Position numbers and translations under genes: made by a program
Source of the DNA: Nicoletella semolina
Lineage (GTDB): Bacteria; Pseudomonadota; Gammaproteobacteria; Enterobacterales; Pasteurellaceae
DNA length: 32,927 bases
Reading direction: 5' to 3'
Assembly (NCBI RefSeq): GCF_004345745.1
Contig: NZ_SLXJ01000018.1
Span: 1-32,927 of the forward strand
In this document: piece after piece, positions 26,456 to 32,927 of the stretch
Layout of the letters: every line of letters begins with the position of its first letter
Numbering within the stretch: position 1 is the stretch's first letter
The notes under the pieces: generated by a model
Databases searched by the model: none
What the model was told of the DNA's origin: nothing
What the model saw: only the letters and a program-made list of their open reading frames with translations

Positions 26456-27817
26456 TTATAACAACATCTTCACAATTTTATCTAATTTTACTCGTCCAAA
26501 TTTCTTTAGTAATCTCTTAACCTTATCTGGGTAGTCTTTTAATTGTTCTAAATCGCTGTAATGCGTTAGCAGCTGAGTATGTACACGAATTTGATTGAGT
26601 TCTTTGTTTACTTTTTCTGATAAATCGGCTTTGGGATCGGAAATAAGTATGGCATTTTCTGCATCTAATCCCCAAGCCCTAGGGTTTAGGTTATTGCCCG
26701 TTAATAAAATATAACGGTTATCTACCCACACGCCTTTTAAATGGTAACTATTGCTGCCATCTTTCCAAATCCTGATTTTCAATTGACCATTTTGTAAATA
26801 ATGATCAAAATATTTAGCAAAGCGACGTAAATTTTTCTCATAAAGATAGGGTAGAGCAGATGCTAATGTAAAATGTTCTTCTGGTGGTGCGTAGAAATCG
26901 TTTGCAGTTTTATCACCCACAATAATTTCAATATTTTTACCATTCGCTAGTAGCCATATTAGGCGTTTTTGTAGCGAACGAGGAAAATTAAAATAGGGAG
27001 TGCAAATCGTTAGTTTATTATGAACTTGGTAAAAAAGTGCCTCAATTGTTTTGTTTAGACGATTTTTACGTCCAAGCCCCAAGATAGGCAGTAAACTCAA
27101 ACTCTCACTCTGCTCTTGTCCTTGAAAACGATAAGTCTCTTGCATCAGCTGCCTGCGGAAAGCCCTAATGAACAATCGAATATCTGATGTTTTGGGTTTT
27201 GGTTGGTCTAAACGATTGACAGCAGGATTGGCTATAACAATTTGTTTCAATAACTGAACCATACTCTCTGCCATCACTGGGTTTTCTATCTCCTGATAGC
27301 GGTCGTAGCGATAACGATCAAACTGCTGCAGATAGATATTATTGATACTTGCTCCACTATAAAGGACTGTATCATCAAATATAAACCCTTTGAGGTGCAA
27401 TACACCAAATAGCTCACGCCCATTAATGGGAACACCATACACAGCAATATCATTATCTGTTGGTAAGGCATATTGTTGGCGAAATTGCGTGTACCAATCC
27501 GCATTTGAAAGTGAAGATTTCTCTCCTATTCGTCCACGTTGAGCTCTATGCCAATCAACTAAAATAGCAATCTCAAGATTCGGTTTTTCTTGTTTTACCT
27601 TGTAAAGTGCATCTAAAATCTCTTGACCTGCTTCATCTTTTTCAAAATATAAAGCCGTCAAATAAATGCGTTTTTTTGCATTTTCTATGAGCTGTAAAAT
27701 GCGATCTTTAAACGCTCGACTATTACTTAAGAAGTTAATTTTTTCCGCTTCTTGCGGGATATAGCATAGCTTTTTTAAATATTTTTTCGCTCGATGTTGT
27801 TTACCTAAAATTAGCAT
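26456..27817 (-). CDS. pssA: CDP-diacylglycerol-serine O-phosphatidyltransferase
   Basis: 453 residues of the phospholipase-D-like PssA type. Two HxK motifs are present, HLKGFIFDD (His141, Lys143) and HLKGVWVD (His359, Lys361), with NLNPRAW after the second. It makes phosphatidylserine, the precursor of phosphatidylethanolamine, at the membrane surface. The C terminus is Lys-rich, suiting membrane contact. ATG 27817 has GAGG 7 nt upstream. A stronger ribosome site, AGGAGG, serves a nine-codon frame that overlaps this start. Confidence 0.95.
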   Translation of the reverse strand: MLILGKQHRAKKYLKKLCYIPQEAEKINFLSNSRAFKDRILQLIENAKKRIYLTALYFEKDEAGQEILDALYKVKQEKPNLEIAILVDWHRAQRGRIGEKSSLSNADWYTQFRQQYALPTDNDIAVYGVPINGRELFGVLHLKGFIFDDTVLYSGASINNIYLQQFDRYRYDRYQEIENPVMAESMVQLLKQIVIANPAVNRLDQPKPKTSDIRLFIRAFRRQLMQETYRFQGQEQSESLSLLPILGLGRKNRLNKTIEALFYQVHNKLTICTPYFNFPRSLQKRLIWLLANGKNIEIIVGDKTANDFYAPPEEHFTLASALPYLYEKNLRRFAKYFDHYLQNGQLKIRIWKDGSNSYHLKGVWVDNRYILLTGNNLNPRAWGLDAENAILISDPKADLSEKVNKELNQIRVHTQLLTHYSDLEQLKDYPDKVKRLLKKFGRVKLDKIVKMLL

Positions 27818-27830
27818 TTTGTTGCCTCAT
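27801..27830 (-). CDS. Possible nine-codon leader frame overlapping the pssA start
   Basis: ATG at 27830 has a near-perfect AGGAGG (complement of 27836-27841), 5 nt away. The frame reads MRQQNANFR and stops at 27801-27803, 17 bp inside pssA in another frame. Ribosomes loaded on this strong site could feed or limit pssA initiation 13 nt downstream. It may be chance. Confidence 0.35.
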   Translation of the reverse strand: MRQQNANFR

Positions 27831-27955
27831 TATTGCCTCCTCTTAACGCTCTTAGAAAAGAAGGAGTGGGGAGTTTCTGCAAATGCAGGCTTCCGCAGAT
27901 TTTCAGAGGAAGGTTATTTATATTCACAAAATACCACGCCCCTCCCCTTTGTCAA

Positions 27956-27964
27956 ACAAGCGGT
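27956..27964 (+). repeat. DNA uptake signal (Apl-type USS)
   Basis: Exact ACAAGCGGT in the ileS-pssA gap. Its core forms one arm of the ileS terminator hairpin. Confidence 0.85.
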
Positions 27965-28000
27965 GTGATTTTGTAAAATTTTTGCAAAACCACACCGCTT
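27958..28000 (-). terminator. USS-based hairpin terminator after ileS
   Basis: AAGCGGTGTG (27958-27967) pairs perfectly with CACACCGCTT (27991-28000). The AT-rich loop includes TTTTTGCAAAA-like sequence typical of extended USS. Inverted USS pairs commonly serve as terminators in this family. It lies just after the ileS stop. Confidence 0.75.
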
Positions 28001-28055
28001 AATCAACTAGGATTGAGCAAGAATATTGACAAACTAATACGCCTGCAAATATTTA

Positions 28056-30869
28056 TTACGCAAATGAACGTTGTTCACCTTCACCAGCCACATTTTCAAC
28101 ACAACGCCCACAAATGGTGTTATGTACTGAGTGAGAACCAATATCGGTTGAGAAATGCCAACAGCGAGGGCATTTTTCACCTTCAGCACGCTCAACTTTT
28201 ACCGCTAAGCCAGCTAATTCACCTTCAGCAAGGTCTGCATCAGCCAGTGGTTTAACTTGCACAGACGATGTAATCAACACAAAGCGAAGCTCATTACCAA
28301 GCTGCTCTAACAGCGGTCGAAGTGTATCATTTGCATAAACCGTTACTTTTGCCTCCAAAGCCGATCCAATCAACTTATCGTTACGAGCTTGCTCTAATAC
28401 ACGATTTACTTCCGAACGCACTTTTAGCAACTGTTGCCAGTAACTATCATCAAGTTTATCACCTGCATTCAAGCTGAATAATCCTGTGTAAAATTCTTCA
28501 GTAAAAACAAACTCTGCACGATTTTCCAACTGTGGTAAATGCCCCCAAATTTCATCTGCAGTGAAAGAAAGAATTGGTGCAATCCAACGTACCAGTGCTT
28601 CACTAATGTGCCATAATGCCGTCTGACAACTACGGCGAGCGAGACTATCTGCTTTGGTGGTATATTGACGATCTTTGATAATATCAAGGTAAAACGATCC
28701 CATCTCAATTGAGCAGAAACGCATTAAACGCTGTACTACTGAATGGAATTGATAATTGTCGTAAGCTTCTTTAATTTCATTCTGTGCTTCTAAAGCACAA
28801 CTTACTGCCCAGCGATCAAGAGCAATCATCTCTTCAGGTTTCACTGTATCACGTTTTGGATCAAAACCATTCAAATTCGCTAGCAAAAAGCGAGAGGTAT
28901 TACGAATACGGCGATAGGTATCGCCAGCACTATTTAAAATATTGTGCGATACCGCAATTTCCCCTGTGTAATCCGTTGAAGCCACCCATAAACGTAAAAT
29001 ATCTGCACCGTTTCTATTCCATACTTCATTTGGCAAAATCACATTACCAATGGATTTAGACATTTTTCGTCCTTTCTCATCAACAGTAAAACCGTGTGTC
29101 AAGACTTGCCTATAAGGAGCTTTTCCATGAGTCGCAGTGGAAAGCATTAACGACGACATAAACCAACCACGATGCTGATCTGAACCTTCAAGATACATAT
29201 CGGCAGATTGCCCATTAAATTCAGGACGAGCTTCTACCACTGAAGCATAAGTGGACCCCGAGTCAAACCATACATCTAAGGTATCTGGTACTTTGCGATA
29301 AAACGCTGCGTCCTCACCAAGCAGATCACTAGGATCAAGATCCCACCACGCTTGAATGCCTGCTTTTTCAACACGTTTTGCAACGTCTTCTAAAATCTCA
29401 AGGGTGCGTGGGTGTAGTTCTTCTGTATCCTTATGTACAAACATCGCCATTGGTACCCCCCAAGTACGCTGGCGAGAAATACACCAATCTGGACGGTTTT
29501 CAACCATCGTATCAATACGAGCCTCACCCCAATTTGGAATCCAACGCACTGATTTAATTTCCCTAAGTGCTTGCTGACGCAAACCTTGTGTATCCATACC
29601 AATAAACCACTGTGGCGTAGCTCGGAAAATGATAGGTGTTTTATGACGCCAGCAGTGTGGATAGCTATGCTTAATCCGAGCCAGTTTGAGCAACGTCCCT
29701 GTCTCTTTTAATTTTTCAAGCACTAGATCATTTGCTTCAAATACACCTTTCCCTGCGAAAAACGGCACATCAGCCTTAAATCTGCCATCATTTGCCACAA
29801 GCCCTGCCATTTCGATATTGTATTTTTTCGATACGATAAAGTCGTCTTGACCGTGATCTGGTGCAGTATGAACGAGCCCTGTGCCACCATCAGCAGTAAC
29901 GTGATCACCTAAGATCAACGGCACACTATAATCATAGAATGGGTGTTGGAATTGAATGAACTCCAAATCTGCACCATTCACCTCACCTAACACCTCAATA
30001 TTTTCGATTTCAACCGCGTTCTGCACGCTTTCAACCAGATCTTTCGCTAAAATAAGACGTTCTTCACCAAATTGGATTAATTGATAGTCAAAATCAGGGT
30101 TAATTGAAATGGCTTTATTGGAAGGTAGGGTCCAAGGTGTCGTTGTCCAAATCACTGCAGAAATTTCACCATTTCCCAGAGCAACTGCCTTAAATTTCTC
30201 TTCAACAACCGCTTGATCAACCGCCTTAAAACGCACATAGATTGATGGTGAAACCTTATCTTCATATTCCACCTCCGCTTCAGCCAAAGAAGAAGCACAA
30301 TCTAAACACCAATGAACTGGTTTTGAGCCTTTGTAAAGATGTCCATTTGCAATAACTTTGCCCAGAGTACGAATAATATGAGCTTCTGTTTCAAAGTTCA
30401 TCGTCAGATAAGGATTATCCCAGTCCCCTAAGATCCCCATACGAATGAAATCCGTTTTCTGCCCTTCAACCTGCTCCTTTGCATAATCACGGCAGGCTTG
30501 GCGAAACGCTGCAGCAGATATTTTCTCATTTGGCTTCCCCACAATACTTTCAACTTTTAATTCTATCGGTAAACCGTGGCAATCCCACCCTGGTACATAC
30601 GGCGTATCAAATCCTAATGCCGTTTTAGATTTCATAATAATATCTTTCAAAATCTTATTAACTGCATGCCCTAAATGTAAATTACCATTCGCATAAGGAG
30701 GACCGTCGTGCAAAATAAAGGATTTCTTCCCCTTTGATGCTTCCCGCACTTTTTGATAGAGATTTTTCTCATACCAATTTTTTAACATTGTTGGCTCCCG
30801 TTTTGCCAAATCCCCTCGCATAGGAAAGCCCGTTTCAGGCAAGTTTAAAGTGTTCTTGTAGTCTGTCAT
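28056..30869 (-). CDS. ileS: Isoleucyl-tRNA synthetase
   Basis: 937 residues, class I synthetase. The HIGH-type motif is in [16 protein letters not shown], the KMSKS loop in [11 protein letters not shown], and the editing domain includes [12 protein letters not shown]-terminal zinc finger (CPRCW...CGRC) closes the protein. Start 30869 is chosen: TGGAAAAT precedes it and [18 protein letters not shown] matches the E. coli N terminus, while ATG 30881 has no ribosome site. In E. coli it follows ribF directly and precedes lspA. Here an unknown gene separates ribF from ileS, and lspA is absent. Confidence 0.98.
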   Translation of the reverse strand: MTDYKNTLNLPETGFPMRGDLAKREPTMLKNWYEKNLYQKVREASKGKKSFILHDGPPYANGNLHLGHAVNKILKDIIMKSKTALGFDTPYVPGWDCHGLPIELKVESIVGKPNEKISAAAFRQACRDYAKEQVEGQKTDFIRMGILGDWDNPYLTMNFETEAHIIRTLGKVIANGHLYKGSKPVHWCLDCASSLAEAEVEYEDKVSPSIYVRFKAVDQAVVEEKFKAVALGNGEISAVIWTTTPWTLPSNKAISINPDFDYQLIQFGEERLILAKDLVESVQNAVEIENIEVLGEVNGADLEFIQFQHPFYDYSVPLILGDHVTADGGTGLVHTAPDHGQDDFIVSKKYNIEMAGLVANDGRFKADVPFFAGKGVFEANDLVLEKLKETGTLLKLARIKHSYPHCWRHKTPIIFRATPQWFIGMDTQGLRQQALREIKSVRWIPNWGEARIDTMVENRPDWCISRQRTWGVPMAMFVHKDTEELHPRTLEILEDVAKRVEKAGIQAWWDLDPSDLLGEDAAFYRKVPDTLDVWFDSGSTYASVVEARPEFNGQSADMYLEGSDQHRGWFMSSLMLSTATHGKAPYRQVLTHGFTVDEKGRKMSKSIGNVILPNEVWNRNGADILRLWVASTDYTGEIAVSHNILNSAGDTYRRIRNTSRFLLANLNGFDPKRDTVKPEEMIALDRWAVSCALEAQNEIKEAYDNYQFHSVVQRLMRFCSIEMGSFYLDIIKDRQYTTKADSLARRSCQTALWHISEALVRWIAPILSFTADEIWGHLPQLENRAEFVFTEEFYTGLFSLNAGDKLDDSYWQQLLKVRSEVNRVLEQARNDKLIGSALEAKVTVYANDTLRPLLEQLGNELRFVLITSSVQVKPLADADLAEGELAGLAVKVERAEGEKCPRCWHFSTDIGSHSVHNTICGRCVENVAGEGEQRSFA

Positions 30870-30898
30870 TTTATTTTCCATTATTAAATTTAATATTT

Positions 30899-31801
30899 TT
30901 ATTTATTCCAATTCTGTTCAATAATTTTACCAGTACGATAATAAATTGAAACGTAATCAATATACTCTCTGAAATCTTTATTTATATTTACAATTCGGTT
31001 TACTGATTGCCAATCCACATCAAATTTATGTCTAGCGGGGAATAGAATTTTACTTTCTAATGCACTATTTAGGTCTAATAAAATAACGCCGATACCATGT
31101 AAAGAAGATAAAACTTGTAATTCATTGTAACAATTTTTTGAAATATTGACCGCAACTAAATAGCCTTCATTTGCCCAACTTGAGTTACTCACGGTTTGGA
31201 AAAAACTTTCTCGTAAATTTCCTGCAACTAATTCTTTTTTCACTTCAAAAGAAAATAGTTTCACATTTTGGCTAGAACTCTGTTTCATACAATCTTTAAC
31301 AGAACTTTCCCAATGCTGATCAATCGCTTTCATTGCGACCACGTCAGGGTGTAACCATTTATTTGCTCCCCGCCCATTCGTGTTTGATGATGTTTTTTCA
31401 TCAATTCTCAAGCAATAAAGATCCAATTTCTTACTTAAATACTTAATTAGTACAGGATAAAGTTCTTGCTCTTTAATTTTAAAGTATTCCTTTGCAAAAT
31501 TCTCCGTATTTTCTACTATCATTTGTTGCATATTTTCACGATACCAATAAACAAATTTTTTAGTAATTGGATCTTTTTCATGAGAAATAAGATGATGAAT
31601 AGGTTTTAAATGAGCCCAACCATTTTCTGCATTTAATTGGCTAATAAATATTTTCTCATCTTTATATAGCTTTCTTTTTTCTGTATAATCTTCAGGATAA
31701 GTTGAAATTAAATGATCAACAATTTGCCGAGTGGTAAATTTTTTACCCAAATTATTCTTTAGGAAAAGTACTATTTTTTCTGCTTTAGACAAATTTTTCA
31801 T
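30899..31801 (-). CDS. Winged-helix plus PD-(D/E)xK-like protein, COG2958/HrgA-like
   Basis: 300 residues, function unknown. Residues about 5-75 look like a winged helix ([11 protein letters not shown]...[11 protein letters not shown]). The C-terminal half shows a possible restriction-endonuclease core: HPDVVA (Asp153), FEVKKEL (Glu186, Lys188) and [10 protein letters not shown] with Gln202, as in Mrr-like nucleases. It resembles the COG2958/HrgA group as I remember it, some members of which occur near restriction systems. Start 31801 follows GGAAGAAG; a longer frame to 31837 would overlap ribF. Very AT-rich compared with its neighbours and Lys/Asn/Ser-rich, suggesting acquisition. It is wedged 25 bp after ribF and 29 bp before ileS, so it is probably cotranscribed. 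Confidence 0.6.
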   Translation of the reverse strand: MKNLSKAEKIVLFLKNNLGKKFTTRQIVDHLISTYPEDYTEKRKLYKDEKIFISQLNAENGWAHLKPIHHLISHEKDPITKKFVYWYRENMQQMIVENTENFAKEYFKIKEQELYPVLIKYLSKKLDLYCLRIDEKTSSNTNGRGANKWLHPDVVAMKAIDQHWESSVKDCMKQSSSQNVKLFSFEVKKELVAGNLRESFFQTVSNSSWANEGYLVAVNISKNCYNELQVLSSLHGIGVILLDLNSALESKILFPARHKFDVDWQSVNRIVNINKDFREYIDYVSIYYRTGKIIEQNWNK

Positions 31802-31826
31802 TTTACTTCTTCCAAATAATAAGCTG

Positions 31827-32828
31827 TCAAATCCCACTAATTTTTGTAAAACTGTTAAAGAATCTCACCGCTTGTTCACAATCCTTTTCAATTTGGCATT
31901 TTAAATCTTCAAAACTGGGAAATCTAATTTCCGAACGGATTTTATGATGAAAAATGACCTCAATCGCTGTACCATAAATAGCCTGATTAAAATCAAAAAT
32001 ATGCACTTCTAGTAGCGGTTTTATGCCATTAATTGTAGGACGGTTGCCTACATTAGCAATGCCATTAAATAGCCCATAAGTTGTTTTCACTTGAACTGCA
32101 TACACACCTTGTAACGGTATAACAAGACGGTTCAACATAATATTCGCTGTTGGAAAACCGATTGTTCTACCTAATTTATTGCCGTGAACGACTCGTCCAC
32201 AAATTGAATAAGCTCTACCAAGTAGCTGTTTGGCAAGATGCAATTCATCATTTTGTAAAGCTTCACGAATCAAAGAACTACTCACTCGTTGGCTGGCATA
32301 ACTCAAAGTTTGACTATCTTCTACTGCAAAGCGATATTTTAGTCCTGCATTACGAAGCAATTCAAAATTGCCAGCACGCCCTGCTCCAAAACGGAAGTCA
32401 TCACCAACACTCAAATAACGTACCCTCAGTTGTCTTACTAATAAATCGCTAATAAATTCACTCGCTGAAAGAGAAGCAAATTTCTCATTAAAGCGTACGC
32501 ATAGCACAAAATCCACCCCAGCCTGTTCAAGAGCAAAAAATTTATCTCGCAGAAGCATTAAGCGAGCGGGGATAAAAGCGGTCAATTCCTCAGGACTTTT
32601 TATAACTTGCTGGGATTTTGCTATTTTCCGAGCAAAGAATTCTTTGGGTTGTGGTTCAAATAGCAACACTACAGACGGCAGACCGACTTCTGCCGATTTA
32701 TCACAAAGACGCTCCAAAATTGCCTGATGCCCTCGATGCACACCGTCAAAATTTCCAATAGACAGCACACAACCATCTTTTAAGTCTAGTGTATTGGCAA
32801 TATTATAAAATCCACGAATTAGCTGCAT
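31827..32828 (-). CDS. ribF: Bifunctional riboflavin kinase / FAD synthetase
   Basis: 333 residues. The N-terminal FAD synthetase (nucleotidyl transferase) has SIGNFDGVHRGHQ and later SSSLIREAL. The C-terminal riboflavin kinase has GRVVHGNKLGRTIGFPTANI and GIANVGNRPT. It makes FMN and FAD from riboflavin. Start 32828 (MQLIRGFYN) matches the family N terminus (E. coli MKLIRG). The in-frame ATG 32858 lies directly after a TATAAT (complement of 32859-32864), so it would be at or before the transcript start. A USS lies near the 3' end. Confidence 0.95.
   Translation of the reverse strand: MQLIRGFYNIANTLDLKDGCVLSIGNFDGVHRGHQAILERLCDKSAEVGLPSVVLLFEPQPKEFFARKIAKSQQVIKSPEELTAFIPARLMLLRDKFFALEQAGVDFVLCVRFNEKFASLSASEFISDLLVRQLRVRYLSVGDDFRFGAGRAGNFELLRNAGLKYRFAVEDSQTLSYASQRVSSSLIREALQNDELHLAKQLLGRAYSICGRVVHGNKLGRTIGFPTANIMLNRLVIPLQGVYAVQVKTTYGLFNGIANVGNRPTINGIKPLLEVHIFDFNQAIYGTAIEVIFHHKIRSEIRFPSFEDLKCQIEKDCEQAVRFFNSFTKISGI
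31867..31875 (-). repeat. DNA uptake signal (Apl-type USS)
   Basis: ACCGCTTGT on the plus strand, exact complement of ACAAGCGGT, near the 3' end of ribF (the EQAVRF codons). Confidence 0.85.
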
Positions 32829-32858
32829 CTGATTATTTTTTAAGGGAAATTTTTTCAT

Positions 32859-32864
32859 ATTATA
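32859..32864 (-). promoter_or_regulatory. -10 box candidate for the ribF operon
   Basis: TATAAT on the minus strand, 30 bp before the preferred ribF start. No good -35 is visible 16-18 bp upstream, so support is limited. Confidence 0.4.
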
Positions 32865-32927
32865 CGGATAAGGACAGGAAATATAAAGGGATACTTCATC
32901 TAGCTTTACTCATTAGATAGAAGAAAT

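Noticed and set aside
31827-31837. Longer start of the COG2958-like gene overlapping ribF
   Set aside because: ATG 31837 has no ribosome site, whereas ATG 31801 has GGAAGAAG and begins with the winged-helix sequence.

Overview
The window is about 33 kb of a Pasteurellaceae chromosome. The core genes most resemble Haemophilus/Actinobacillus orthologues. The DNA-uptake signal words are of the ACAAGCGGT type; eight exact copies were found by eye. This dialect belongs to the Actinobacillus pleuropneumoniae / Mannheimia / Glaesserella side of the family, not to the H. influenzae side (AAGTGCGGT). I cannot name the species from this sequence. No rRNA, tRNA, CRISPR array, prophage or insertion sequence was seen.

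Layout. 1-54: the first codons of a leftward gene whose 5' end is a tract of 8-bp repeats, a classic contingency (phase-variation) layout; the gene runs off the window. 131-951: leftward sufE-like and menI. 1054-2897: clpP-clpX. 3067-3999: zinc-binding protein znuA between two hairpins. 4096-9557: a tight leftward five-gene operon with a nickel/peptide-class substrate-binding protein, two permeases, a fused double ATPase and a YwiC-like membrane protein. An EamA-type exporter diverges from it (9740-10636). 10707-12017: enolase. 12190-14126: lolD-lolE; lolC lies apart at 19214-20425.

14240-16274 is a leftward overlapping operon of oxyR, fabR and a membrane thioredoxin. Opposite oxyR lie the remains of a peroxiredoxin-glutaredoxin gene (16369-16500): a good ribosome site and three recognisable scraps, with the catalytic centre deleted. 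Then follow sprT, ybaB, recR, a NYN-domain putative nuclease, lolC, a YczE-like membrane protein, msrA, a fused mobA-mobB, yihD, dsbA and metE (with MetR and MetJ-like operators). The right end is leftward: ribF, a winged-helix/nuclease-like gene of unknown role, ileS and pssA.

How the parts connect. Most of the window is housekeeping: protein quality control (ClpXP), lipoprotein export to the outer membrane (LolCDE), redox and oxidative-stress repair (OxyR, MsrA, DsbA, thioredoxin), metal uptake (ZnuA and possibly the ABC operon), phospholipid and fatty-acid control (PssA, FabR) and methionine synthesis (MetE). The points most worth following are the octamer-repeat gene start, the decayed peroxidase gene beside an intact oxyR, the ABC/YwiC/EamA cluster of unknown substrate, and the unknown gene wedged between ribF and ileS.
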